Assembly: GCF_000023825.1 (NCBI RefSeq)
Contig: NC_013061.1
Span: forward strand, 1,674,001-1,738,000
DNA length: 64,000 nt
Direction: 5' to 3'
DNA from: Pedobacter heparinus DSM 2366
GTDB lineage: Bacteria > Bacteroidota > Bacteroidia > Sphingobacteriales > Sphingobacteriaceae
The translations under genes and the position numbers were made by a program. Below, piece after piece: positions 27,834 to 36,792 of the stretch. How positions within the stretch are numbered: position 1 is the stretch's first letter; every line of letters begins with the position of its first letter. The notes below the pieces were generated by a model. The model was not told the DNA's origin and did no database searches. It saw nothing but the letters and a program-made list of their open reading frames with translations.

Positions 27834-27932
27834 TACGGTTACCAACTTATATTTTTAATTTAATCTGTCTGATTTTCAATTGGATACTGTTGTTGCTGTG
27901 GTTTAATGCTGCTAAACTGTCTAACTTAGCCT

Positions 27933-29024
27933 ATGAGTTTAATCCACAAAATAGGTCTTACACTGATCAAAAGTGTAGGGGATGTCATCGCAAGGAACCT
28001 GCTCGACCAATTTGGGAGTGCAGAAGCGATTTTTAAAGCTGATAAATATCAGTTAATGGAAATTTCTGGTATAGGAGAGGTGGTTGCCACACAGATCTTA
28101 AATCATGATGTCTTTGAAATTGCTGAAAAACAGCTGGCATTTATTAAGAAACACCGCATACAGGTACTTTTTTATACCGATGAAAACTATCCATGGCGCC
28201 TGAGGAACTGCCATGATGCGCCGGTTTTATTGTATTATAAGGGCAATGCAGATTTAAATCATTTCCGGATCATCAGTATCGTAGGCACCAGAAGGGCAAC
28301 AGAATATGGCCGTAAACTGTGCAGGGAGCTGGCAGAGACCCTTGCCCCATATCGGGTAATCATCGTGAGCGGACTGGCCTATGGCATAGATGTAGCTGCC
28401 CACAAGGAAAGTTTACAGCAGAATATACCTACAGTGGGCGTATTGGCACATGGTTTAGACCGCATCTATCCAGCCCTGCATAAACCTGTAGCCCAAAAAA
28501 TGTTGCTCAACGGTGGTCTGTTAACTGAATTTCTACCAGATACCATCCCCGATAAGGAGAATTTTCCAAAACGGAATCGAATTATTGCTGGTATTGCTGA
28601 TGCAACAATTGTTGTGGAGGCCACGACAAAAGGTGGGGCTTTGATTACTGCTGATATCGCAAATTCTTACAACAGAGATGTGTACGCTTATCCGGGACGA
28701 ACGAATGACCAGTATTCTGCAGGATGTAACTTTTTAATCAAGACCAACAGGGCCTCCCTGATCAGTCATGCCAAAGATCTGATCTATTATTTGGGTTGGG
28801 ATGAGATAGTTTCCGAAAAAAGCAGTTCGCAACTGCAATTACCCGTAGGTCTTTCTGACGAGGAACAAAAGATCGTAAATATTTTAACAGCTACACCAAT
28901 TGGTATTGATGAAATAGGACAGCAGTTAAATTTCAGCCAGAGCAAGCTGGCCATGCACCTGCTTAGCCTGGAAATGCAGGGCATTCTGGTGGCCTTACCC
29001 GGCAAATTTTATAAGCTGAATTAG
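27933..29024 (+). CDS. dprA: DNA-processing protein DprA
   Basis: A 363-residue DprA/Smf. It binds incoming single-stranded DNA and loads RecA during natural transformation. An N-terminal helix-hairpin-helix region (about residues 10-70; LMEISGIGEVVATQIL) precedes the Rossmann-like core with GTRRATEYG, SGLAYGIDVAAHK and GGALITA, and a C-terminal winged helix (about residues 300-363). Other competence genes are not in the window; DprA is also kept in species not known to be transformable. Confidence 0.93.
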   Translation: MSLIHKIGLTLIKSVGDVIARNLLDQFGSAEAIFKADKYQLMEISGIGEVVATQILNHDVFEIAEKQLAFIKKHRIQVLFYTDENYPWRLRNCHDAPVLLYYKGNADLNHFRIISIVGTRRATEYGRKLCRELAETLAPYRVIIVSGLAYGIDVAAHKESLQQNIPTVGVLAHGLDRIYPALHKPVAQKMLLNGGLLTEFLPDTIPDKENFPKRNRIIAGIADATIVVEATTKGGALITADIANSYNRDVYAYPGRTNDQYSAGCNFLIKTNRASLISHAKDLIYYLGWDEIVSEKSSSQLQLPVGLSDEEQKIVNILTATPIGIDEIGQQLNFSQSKLAMHLLSLEMQGILVALPGKFYKLN

Positions 29025-29138
29025 AATATTTTTCATTTGCCATTATTATCGTCTGTTTGTAAGTCTATTGGAATACTAGAATAAAATGTTGTTTTGTAAT
29101 AATCAGTAAAGCAATATTATATTATGAATATTTATTTG

Positions 29139-29172
29139 TTTGTAGAATTCCAATCTTCAATCCGTATTTTTG
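29139..29172 (+). promoter_or_regulatory. Promoter of the cystathionine beta-synthase-like gene
   Basis: TTTG at 29139-29142 and TATTTTTG at 29165-29172, spaced 22 bp, both perfect Bacteroidetes elements. The ATG is only 4 bp after the -7 box, so transcription should begin at or next to the start codon (leaderless). Confidence 0.6.
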
Positions 29173-29176
29173 CAGT

Positions 29177-30538
29177 ATGTGGTACAATAATATTTTAGAA
29201 ACCATTGGCAATACGCCACTGGTAAAATTGAATAACATTACTAAAGATATTCCTGCAACTGTATTGGCTAAGATTGAAACTACAAATCCTGGAAACTCGA
29301 TTAAGGATCGAATGGCGGTAAAGATGATTGAAGATGCGGAAAAAAGCGGCAAGCTGAAACCGGGAGGTACAATTATAGAAGGTACCTCCGGTAATACCGG
29401 AATGGGGCTGGCTATGGCGGCTATCATTAAAGGTTATAAATGTATTTTTACCACTACCGACAAGCAGTCTAAAGAAAAAGTAGATGCTTTACGGGCCTTT
29501 GGGGCCGAGGTAATCGTTTGTCCCACTAACGTAGAACCAGAAGACCCGCGCTCTTATTATTCGGTATCTTCCCGATTGGAGCGTGAGGTGCCAAATTCCT
29601 GGAAACCAAATCAATACGATAATTTATCCAATTCCCAGGCCCATTACGAACAGACTGGTCCTGAAATATGGGCGCAAACTGAAGGTAAGATCACCCATCT
29701 TGTAGTGGGGGTAGGTACGGGTGGCACAATTTCGGGCACAGGAAGATATCTCAAAGAGCAAAATCCGGATATTAAAGTATGGGGTATAGATACCTATGGA
29801 TCAGTTTTTAAGAAATATAAAGAAACAGGGATATTAGATAAAAATGAGATCTATCCTTATATCACAGAAGGTATAGGCGAAGATTTTCTGCCAAAAAATG
29901 TAGATTTTGACATCATCGATCTTTTTGAGAAAGTAACGGATAAGGATGCTGCATTAATGACCCGTGATATTGCCCGGAAGGAAGGGATATTTGTTGGTAA
30001 TTCTGCTGGTTCTGCTATTGCTGGATTGCTGCAGTTAAAGGATAAACTAAAACCTGAAGATGTGGTGGTGGTGATTTTTCACGATCATGGTAGTCGATAT
30101 ATGGGTAAAATGTACAATGAAGACTGGTTAAGGGAGCGTGGTTTCCTTAAGGATGAAAAACTTACGGCCCGGTCGATCATTAAAAAGAAAGAAAGTGCTG
30201 AGATCGTCACCATAGATTGTGAAAAAACAATCCTGGAGGCCATCAACAGCATGAATATGCTCAATATTTCACAAATACCGGTTACCCAAAAAGGTATGGT
30301 AATAGGTAAATTGGCCGAAGGAGATATCCTGAAAGCCCTGCTGGAAAACCCATCGTTAAAATCTGCGCCTGTTCAGCAGATCATGTCGGCGGGTTTCCCT
30401 TTTGTTGATTTGAACACTTCTATAGACAGGATTTCTTCTTTGATCAATAAAGAAAACAGTGCCGTACTGGTTGAAGACGAACAAGGTAAAATTGAGATCA
30501 TTACACAATACGACATCATCAATGCAATTTCGGGTTAG
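29177..30538 (+). CDS. Cystathionine beta-synthase-like PLP enzyme with CBS pair
   Basis: A 453-residue protein. Residues 1-330 are a fold-type II PLP enzyme: GNTPLVKL, the PLP lysine in NPGNSIKDR (Lys43), EGTSGNTGMGLA, and GVGTGGTISG. Residues about 335-453 are a pair of CBS domains, the regulatory module that often binds adenosyl compounds. This architecture is that of cystathionine beta-synthase (serine plus homocysteine to cystathionine). O-acetylserine sulfhydrylase activity is possible, but the CBS pair and length favour the former. Together with the metZ-like gene it suggests traffic of sulfur between homocysteine and cysteine. Confidence 0.85.
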   Translation: MWYNNILETIGNTPLVKLNNITKDIPATVLAKIETTNPGNSIKDRMAVKMIEDAEKSGKLKPGGTIIEGTSGNTGMGLAMAAIIKGYKCIFTTTDKQSKEKVDALRAFGAEVIVCPTNVEPEDPRSYYSVSSRLEREVPNSWKPNQYDNLSNSQAHYEQTGPEIWAQTEGKITHLVVGVGTGGTISGTGRYLKEQNPDIKVWGIDTYGSVFKKYKETGILDKNEIYPYITEGIGEDFLPKNVDFDIIDLFEKVTDKDAALMTRDIARKEGIFVGNSAGSAIAGLLQLKDKLKPEDVVVVIFHDHGSRYMGKMYNEDWLRERGFLKDEKLTARSIIKKKESAEIVTIDCEKTILEAINSMNMLNISQIPVTQKGMVIGKLAEGDILKALLENPSLKSAPVQQIMSAGFPFVDLNTSIDRISSLINKENSAVLVEDEQGKIEIITQYDIINAISG

Positions 30539-30577
30539 CCCATTAAAAATATACCGAGACAAAAACAACACCCAAAT

Positions 30578-30605
30578 AAAAAAGCCCCAGTTAGGGGCTT
30601 TTTTT
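30578..30605. terminator. Bidirectional terminator
   Basis: A GCCCC/GGGGC stem extended by A/T pairs (AAAAAAGCCCC ... GGGGCTTTTTTT), loop AGTTA, between the convergent CBS-like gene and murA. Confidence 0.85.
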
Positions 30606-30629
30606 ATGGTTTATACCTGTCAAGTAAAC

Positions 30630-31955
30630 TTAATGTGTCGGGGCCGAGGCTTCTATACGTTTGATCTGTGCACCCAGGGCACGCAGACGGGTATCGATGT
30701 CCTGATAACCACGCTCAATCTGCTCTATATTGAATATGGTTGATTTTCCTTCTGCCGATAGTGCGGCGATCAGCAGGGATACGCCTGCACGGATATCCGG
30801 GGAAGTCATGCTGATCCCCCTTAATTTATACTTCTTGTCTATGCCATTTACGGAGGCCCTGTGCGGATCGCAAAGAATGATCTGTGCACCCATGTCTATC
30901 AGTTTATCCACAAAGAACAGCCTGCTTTCAAACATTTTCTGATGGATCAGTACATTTCCGCGTGCCTGTGTAGCTACAACTAAAATAATGCTCAGCAGAT
31001 CGGGCGTAAAACCAGGCCATGGGGCATCTGAAATGGTTAGCATAGAACCATCAATAAAGGACTCAATTACATAATGTTTCTGTGAAGGAATATAAATGTC
31101 ATCTCCTTTCAGCTCAAATTTGATTCCCAGTTTTTTAAATACATCAGGTATTACGCCCAGCTCAGGGTAGCAAACATTTTTTATGGTAATTTCCGATTCT
31201 GTCATGGCAGCTAAACCTATGAAAGAGCCTATTTCTATCATATCAGGCAGCATCCTGTGTTCGGTTCCACCCAGTTTCTGAACACCTTCAATGGTCAGCA
31301 AATTGGACCCTACGCCCGATATTTTAGCACCCATGCGGTTCAGCATTTTGCACAGTTGTTGCAGATAGGGCTCGCAAGCCGCATTGTAAATGGTTGTTGT
31401 ACCTTTAGCGAGTACAGCTGCCATAACAATGTTGGCCGTACCTGTTACGGATGCTTCATCCAGCAGGATGTAAGCACCTTGTAAATTCGTTGCATCAACA
31501 TTGAAGAACTCTTTTTTACTGTCGTATATAAACTTTGCCCCCAGTTTCTCAAAACCAATAAAGTGCGTATCGAGTCTTCTACGACCAATTTTATCGCCAC
31601 CTGGTTTAGGAATGGCGGCTTTGCCAAAGCGGCCCAGTAATGGGCCAACAATCATAATTGAACCTCTTAAACCTCCGCCTTTCGTTTTAAAAACGTCCGA
31701 CTGGAAAAAATCAAGGTTGATGTTTTTAGCTTCAAAAGTATAGGTATCTTTATTCAGGCGTTCGATGGTCACACCCATATCTCCCAGCAATTCAATCAGT
31801 TTATTTACATCTTTTATATCGGGTATATTGCTTATGGTGATCTTCTGATCAGTCAATAAAACAGCAGAGATGATCTGTAAGGCCTCATTTTTAGCCCCCT
31901 GGGGTTGAATTTCGCCCTTTAGTTTCTTTCCGCCAATAATTTCAAATGCGTTCAT
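30630..31955 (-). CDS. murA: UDP-N-acetylglucosamine 1-carboxyvinyltransferase
   Basis: A 441-residue enolpyruvyl transferase, the first committed step of peptidoglycan synthesis. The family signature GAKNEAL is at residues 20-26. The catalytic loop reads PGGDKIGRRRLDTH (residues 118-131): Asp121 stands where E. coli-type MurA has Cys115, the residue alkylated by fosfomycin. An Asp there keeps activity and gives intrinsic fosfomycin resistance in mycobacteria and chlamydiae. It lies 33 bp downstream of the DUF4290 gene on the same strand, an arrangement I recall as common in Bacteroidetes. Confidence 0.94.
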   Translation of the reverse strand: MNAFEIIGGKKLKGEIQPQGAKNEALQIISAVLLTDQKITISNIPDIKDVNKLIELLGDMGVTIERLNKDTYTFEAKNINLDFFQSDVFKTKGGGLRGSIMIVGPLLGRFGKAAIPKPGGDKIGRRRLDTHFIGFEKLGAKFIYDSKKEFFNVDATNLQGAYILLDEASVTGTANIVMAAVLAKGTTTIYNAACEPYLQQLCKMLNRMGAKISGVGSNLLTIEGVQKLGGTEHRMLPDMIEIGSFIGLAAMTESEITIKNVCYPELGVIPDVFKKLGIKFELKGDDIYIPSQKHYVIESFIDGSMLTISDAPWPGFTPDLLSIILVVATQARGNVLIHQKMFESRLFFVDKLIDMGAQIILCDPHRASVNGIDKKYKLRGISMTSPDIRAGVSLLIAALSAEGKSTIFNIEQIERGYQDIDTRLRALGAQIKRIEASAPTH

Positions 31956-31988
31956 GTTATTCGTAAGATGTATGGTAAACCGGTAAAA

Positions 31989-32657
31989 TTAGTGTCGCTG
32001 TTTGCCGTTGTTGTTGCGTGCAGGGCGGTTGTTGTTGTTTTGTCTGCCTTTACCATTATTTCTTCCGCGGTTGTTATTGTTGTTGGATGGTCTGGCTACA
32101 ACAGGCTTAAATTCAACTTTATTTAAATTCACATTCTCATCCAGCTGGAGTTGTCCGCCCGACAGTTCGCGGAGGTTCTTTAAAATTGTTTCATCTGCCA
32201 CGCTGTCTTTGTTCCAGGTTACATAAGCCATTTTCATAAAATTGGCAATGCCCTGTACCATAGCAGCCCTGCGTTCCGGTTCTTCAACCGCTTTGGCTTT
32301 TTCTATCATCATTTCAACAGTTTTACCATAATGTTTGTAGGTAATTCTTTGCTGAGGATAGCCGATATGCTCTGGTTTTACCAATGCTGCTTCCGGGGTT
32401 GGCTTTGGATAGGGACTGTCCACATCAATTTTATAACCCGAAATGATGTGTAAATGATCCCAAAGCTTGTGCTTAAAATCGGCAACATCACGTAAATGAG
32501 GATTTAAAAAGCCCATTAAATCTATAACTGCCTGTGCGTATTTATTGCGTTCTTCAAGATCTGGGAGTTCAATAATGTACTTTACCATGTTTTGTACATT
32601 ACGGCCGTATTCGGCTAATATCAACTCGTTTCTTGTGGTGTTGTATTCGAAATTCAT
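31989..32657 (-). CDS. DUF4290 protein with Asn/Arg/Gly-rich tail
   Basis: A 222-residue protein. Residues 1-170 match DUF4290, a Bacteroidetes-specific helical domain of unknown function (NTTRNELILAEYGRNVQ opening, then HLRDVADFKHKLWDHL). Residues about 188-222 are a low-complexity tail of Asn, Arg, Gly, Lys and Gln, disordered and basic, of the kind seen on RNA-binding proteins. It is upstream of murA and probably cotranscribed with it. No function can be assigned. Confidence 0.85.
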   Translation of the reverse strand: MNFEYNTTRNELILAEYGRNVQNMVKYIIELPDLEERNKYAQAVIDLMGFLNPHLRDVADFKHKLWDHLHIISGYKIDVDSPYPKPTPEAALVKPEHIGYPQQRITYKHYGKTVEMMIEKAKAVEEPERRAAMVQGIANFMKMAYVTWNKDSVADETILKNLRELSGGQLQLDENVNLNKVEFKPVVARPSNNNNNRGRNNGKGRQNNNNRPARNNNGKQRH

Positions 32658-32833
32658 TTATATATGTTTCGTTTTTATAATTAGAATGGGCCGCTTGTCA
32701 TAAATCTGGCTCATTTATACCGGCATAGTCTTTAAAGAAATAACGACAAAAGGCCGGTTTTTTATATATTACAATCAGTTTTTTGTTTATTTGGGAGGCA
32801 CGGGGCTTCCTGTATGTGCTGTAAATATAAGGG

Positions 32834-35143
32834 TTATTTCACAATTCGCAACTTAGCAAATTTTAGTAACAATTGTTTGTTGCCAAGGCCCTGGAAAAAC
32901 ACGGTTGCTTTTACATCAGGTAAGGTCCCTTCCAGACTGATAATTTTTCCGAAACCAAATTTTTCATGCTCTACATCCATGCCATTCTGAAAAGCACTTG
33001 CAGCATCGGGGGTAAAACCCGGTGTGGGCACGTGTGCTTTAGGTAACATGGCGGTAGTTTTTGGCCTTGGTGCCTGCGTACTTACTGTTCCTGTACCTCC
33101 TGAGGCTGGTTTTGGTTTGCTAAAAGTATCCCGTTGCTGTGTCCAGCTCCGTCTTTCATCGCTGAAACTGTTTTCGGTCAGGCTGCTTTTTGCAGGTTTT
33201 ACCACTTCAATTTCCAGATAACGGGCATTAATTTCATCTATAAACCTGCTGGGTTCACAATTGGTCAGCGTTCCCCAGCGATACCTTGAGGTAGAGTAGG
33301 TGAGGGTCAGCTTTTTTTCTGCACGGGTTACGGCTACATAGAACAGTCTGCGCTCCTCTTCAAGGTCGCTGCGGGAATTTAGCGACATCTGCGAAGGAAA
33401 CAGGTTTTCTTCCAGCCCAACTACAAATACGTTCTTGAACTCCAAACCTTTGGACGAGTGGATGGTCATCAATGAAACCGTGTCCTTGTTCTTGTCGTCA
33501 GCTTTATCATCGTTGGTCAGTAATGCAATATCCTGCATAAAAATAGCCAGACTACGGTCTTCAATGTCTTCACGCTCACCAAATTCCTTAATACCATTTA
33601 ACAGCTCCTGTATGTTCTCATGCCGGCCACGCCCCTCTTCCGACTGGTCGGCATGCAGTTCCTTTAAAATTCCGGAATGCTGGGCAATGTATAAAGCTGT
33701 TTCGTAAGCATCCAGTTTCTTTGCCTCAACAGCAAAACTCTGGACCATTACGGCAAAATCATTCAGTTGATTGGCAATTCTGCCTGGTATGTATTGCTGC
33801 GGGTTGCAGATCACCTGCCACATCGTAATGTTGTGCTGATCGGCAGCCACCATGATTTTCTCTACCGTTGTGTCGCCCAAACCCCTGCGCGGGTAATTGA
33901 TTACCCTTTTAATGGCCTCTTCATCAGCAGGATTAAAAGTTAACCTGAAATAGGCAATTAAATCCTTTACCTCTTTCCGCTGATAGAAGGAGAGACCGCC
34001 GTATATCTTATAAGGTACATTTAATTTTCTTAAAGCCTCCTCCATGGCGCGCGACTGGGCATTTGTCCTGTACAGGATAGCGAAATCGTGGTAATCGTAA
34101 CCCTTGGATGAACGTTCCTGTACAATGGCCTCTGCTACCATTTTACCTTCCTCATTATCCGTAAAAGCACGTTGTACCTTGATCCTGTCGCCCGCTTCAT
34201 TATCAGAAAATACGTTCTTTTCCAGCTGATTTTTATTGTTTGCGATGATACTGTTGGCCACCTCAACAATATTTTGGGTGGAACGGTAATTCTGCTCCAG
34301 TTTATAGACCTTTAAATCGGGATAATCGCGTTCAAAGTTCAGGATGTTCTGGATGTTCGCCCCCCTGAAGGCATAAATACTTTGGGCATCATCACCCACC
34401 ACACATATATTCTGATAAGCGGCGGCCAGCTTTTTAACAATTGTATACTGCGAAAAGTTGGTATCCTGGTACTCATCTACCATCAGGTATTTAAATTTCT
34501 GCTGGTATTTGTTCAGTACATCGGGATGGGTTTTCAGCAAAACATTCGTTTTGAACAACAGATCATCAAAATCCATTGCACCAGCTTTAAAGCAGCGCTT
34601 GGTATAAGTTTCATAAATCACCCCGATCAAAGGCCGTTTATTGCTTACATCCTCGGCCTGGATTTCAGGATTTTGCATGTACTCTGTATACGAAACCAGG
34701 TTGTTTTTAGCAGAAGAGATTCTGTTGTATACAAAATTTGCATTGTACAGTTTATCGTCCAGCTGCATTTCCCGCAATATGGTCCTGATCAGGCTTTTGC
34801 TGTCGTCAGTGTCATAAATTGTAAAATTAGATGGATAGCCTATTTTCTCGGCCTCAACCCTTAATATTTTAGCAAATACAGAGTGAAAGGTACCCATCCA
34901 GATATTTTTGGCCTCAGGGCCAATCACTTTCATGATCCGCTCACGCATGTCCTTGGAGGCCTTATTGGTAAAGGTCAGTACCAGGATATTAAAGGCATCT
35001 ACCCCTTTTTCAATCAAATGGGCAACCCTGTAGGTAATCACCCTTGTTTTTCCAGAACCTGCACCTGCAACAATCATTGCCGGGCCTTGTGTATTTTCTA
35101 CTGCTGCGCGTTGTTGGGGGTTTAAACCTGCTAAATAATCCAA
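32834..35143 (-). CDS. uvrD: UvrD/PcrA-type superfamily 1A DNA helicase
   Basis: A 769-residue 3'-5' helicase for mismatch and excision repair and for clearing proteins from DNA. It shows motif I VAGAGSGKTRV, motif Ia LTFTNKAS, Walker B VDEYQDTN, GDDAQSIYAFRGA, LEQNYRST, MTIHSSKGLEF and VAVTRAEKKL. The C-terminal 120 residues are a linker plus a Tudor-like end (EHEKFGFGKIISLEG), as in PcrA. The start is TTG at 35143; the next in-frame upstream stop is nine codons away and no ATG lies between. A -7 box at 35176-35183 fits this start. Confidence 0.92.
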   Translation of the reverse strand: MDYLAGLNPQQRAAVENTQGPAMIVAGAGSGKTRVITYRVAHLIEKGVDAFNILVLTFTNKASKDMRERIMKVIGPEAKNIWMGTFHSVFAKILRVEAEKIGYPSNFTIYDTDDSKSLIRTILREMQLDDKLYNANFVYNRISSAKNNLVSYTEYMQNPEIQAEDVSNKRPLIGVIYETYTKRCFKAGAMDFDDLLFKTNVLLKTHPDVLNKYQQKFKYLMVDEYQDTNFSQYTIVKKLAAAYQNICVVGDDAQSIYAFRGANIQNILNFERDYPDLKVYKLEQNYRSTQNIVEVANSIIANNKNQLEKNVFSDNEAGDRIKVQRAFTDNEEGKMVAEAIVQERSSKGYDYHDFAILYRTNAQSRAMEEALRKLNVPYKIYGGLSFYQRKEVKDLIAYFRLTFNPADEEAIKRVINYPRRGLGDTTVEKIMVAADQHNITMWQVICNPQQYIPGRIANQLNDFAVMVQSFAVEAKKLDAYETALYIAQHSGILKELHADQSEEGRGRHENIQELLNGIKEFGEREDIEDRSLAIFMQDIALLTNDDKADDKNKDTVSLMTIHSSKGLEFKNVFVVGLEENLFPSQMSLNSRSDLEEERRLFYVAVTRAEKKLTLTYSTSRYRWGTLTNCEPSRFIDEINARYLEIEVVKPAKSSLTENSFSDERRSWTQQRDTFSKPKPASGGTGTVSTQAPRPKTTAMLPKAHVPTPGFTPDAASAFQNGMDVEHEKFGFGKIISLEGTLPDVKATVFFQGLGNKQLLLKFAKLRIVK

Positions 35144-35175
35144 AATCCGTTCCTGCTGTTTCTTATGTTAAAGTG

Positions 35176-35183
35176 CAAATTTA
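35176..35183 (-). promoter_or_regulatory. Bacteroidetes -7 box for uvrD
   Basis: Minus strand TAAATTTG, a match to TAnnTTTG, 32 bp before the TTG start. Confidence 0.45.
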
Positions 35184-35236
35184 AGAAATTCTACACTGTT
35201 AATGCTATAAGTTACCCCGGATTATTTTTTACCTTG

Positions 35237-35244
35237 TATCTTTG
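35237..35244 (+). promoter_or_regulatory. Bacteroidetes -7 box for the M20 peptidase gene
   Basis: TATCTTTG, a perfect TAnnTTTG, 16 bp before the ATG at 35261. No clear -33 TTTG. Confidence 0.5.
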
Positions 35245-35260
35245 TCCAAACTAATTTGTT

Positions 35261-36631
35261 ATGCAAGAGATCAAAAAATATGTTGAAGAAAACAAGCAGC
35301 GTTTTTTAGACGAGCTGTTTGAATTGCTGCGTTTTCCATCCGTTAGCGCCGACCCAAAATATAAAGGCGATGTACTTAAAACTGCTGATTTTGTAGCGCA
35401 AAAGCTGAAAGATGCCGGTGCAGATAAAGTAGAGCTTTGTGAAACCGCAGGTTACCCCATTGTTTACGGCGAAAAGATCATTGATGAACAACTGCCCACA
35501 GTTTTAATTTACGGTCATTATGATGTGCAACCGGCCGATCCGCTGGAATTATGGAAAACCCCTCCCTTTGAGCCTACTGTACGCGACGGCAAGATCTATG
35601 CACGTGGCGCATGCGATGATAAGGGACAGTTTTACATGCATGTAAAGGCCTTTGAGCTGATGATGAAAACCAATACCCTAAGCTGCAATGTGAAGTTCAT
35701 GATTGAAGGCGAGGAAGAGGTAGGTTCAGCAAACCTGGGCACTTTTGTCAATGCAAATGTAGAACGCCTTAAGGCCGACGTGGTTTTAATTTCTGATACC
35801 TCCATGATCAGCATGGAAAACCCTTCAATTGAAACCGGACTGCGTGGCCTGGCTTATATGGAAGTTGAAGTTATAGGCCCTAACCGCGATTTACACTCCG
35901 GTGTATATGGTGGTGCAGTGGCCAATCCGGCAACGGTGCTTTGCAAAATGATCGCTTCCTTACATGATGAAAACAACCATATCGCCATTCCCGGATTTTA
36001 TGATAAAGTACTGGAACTGACAGCTGAAGAGAAAAAGGCATTAAATTCGGCCCCATTTGATTTAAATGAATATAAGGAAGACCTGGATATCAGGTCTGAA
36101 TGGGGAGAAAAAGGTTATTCTACCTTAGAGCGTACCGGAACCCGGCCAACCTTAGAGGTGAATGGCATCTGGAGCGGTTATACTGGTGAAGGGGCCAAAA
36201 CGGTACTCCCTTCCAAAGCCAATGCTAAAATTTCTATGCGCCTGGTACCCAACCAAAGTTCTGAAGAGATCTCTGCCATCTTTACCAGGCATTTTGAAAG
36301 CATAGCCCCCGATTATGTAAAGGTAAAAGTTACCACCCACCATGGAGGGGAGCCGGTAGTTACGCCTACAGACAGTGTAGCCTACCGTGCAGCAGAAAAA
36401 GCCATTGTAGATTCATTTGGTAAAGCACCAATTCCTACCCGTGGGGGTGGAAGTATCCCTATTGTGGCCTTGTTTGAAAGCGCTTTGGGTATTAAATCTG
36501 TGCTTTTTGGTTTTGGTCTGGATAGTGATGCACTTCACTCGCCAAATGAGAAATACGATATTTTTAACTACTATAAAGGAATAGAGACTTTGCCTTTGTT
36601 CCATAAGTATTTTGCTGAATTGAGTAAGTAG
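35261..36631 (+). CDS. M20-family dipeptidase
   Basis: A 456-residue zinc metallopeptidase without signal peptide, so cytoplasmic. Metal-binding and catalytic segments: IYGHYDVQPADP (His and catalytic Asp), RGACDDKGQ (bridging Asp), EGEEEVGS (catalytic Glu and metal Glu), and a late LHSPNEKYD with His. This pattern is that of the carnosinase/DapE-like M20 dipeptidases. The exact dipeptide specificity is not visible. A compound hairpin ending in a T-tract follows. Confidence 0.88.
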   Translation: MQEIKKYVEENKQRFLDELFELLRFPSVSADPKYKGDVLKTADFVAQKLKDAGADKVELCETAGYPIVYGEKIIDEQLPTVLIYGHYDVQPADPLELWKTPPFEPTVRDGKIYARGACDDKGQFYMHVKAFELMMKTNTLSCNVKFMIEGEEEVGSANLGTFVNANVERLKADVVLISDTSMISMENPSIETGLRGLAYMEVEVIGPNRDLHSGVYGGAVANPATVLCKMIASLHDENNHIAIPGFYDKVLELTAEEKKALNSAPFDLNEYKEDLDIRSEWGEKGYSTLERTGTRPTLEVNGIWSGYTGEGAKTVLPSKANAKISMRLVPNQSSEEISAIFTRHFESIAPDYVKVKVTTHHGGEPVVTPTDSVAYRAAEKAIVDSFGKAPIPTRGGGSIPIVALFESALGIKSVLFGFGLDSDALHSPNEKYDIFNYYKGIETLPLFHKYFAELSK

Positions 36632-36666
36632 TTGTTCTTGCACGTACGGTGCTTAATTTATAAAAA

Positions 36667-36737
36667 AGTCAATATTCCTTCTCTCTGCGAATGCTGAAGA
36701 AGCATCCGGATGTCGACCAGGAACATTGGCTTTTTTA
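36667..36737 (+). terminator. Compound hairpin terminator after the peptidase gene
   Basis: Outer arms AGTCAATATTCCT (36667-36679) and AGGAACATTGGCT (36719-36731) pair over 13 positions with one mismatch and one wobble. The enclosed 39 nt contain an inner hairpin ATGCT/AGCAT (36691-36705). A T-tract follows. It is larger than a usual terminator, so it might be a processed small RNA. Confidence 0.55.
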
Positions 36738-36777
36738 TTTTGGGAGCAGACCTGTATGGCGTATTCAGAGTTTATTG

Positions 36778-36785
36778 TATTTTTG
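36778..36785 (+). promoter_or_regulatory. Bacteroidetes -7 box for the GH25 gene
   Basis: TATTTTTG, perfect TAnnTTTG, 7 bp before the ATG at 36793. It sets the start at 36793 rather than the in-frame ATG at 36691. Confidence 0.55.
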
Positions 36786-36792
36786 CAGGATC

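Noticed and set aside
32792..32810. GGAGGC/GCTTCC hairpin after uvrD as terminator
   Set aside because: 6 bp stem without a T-tract on the minus strand.
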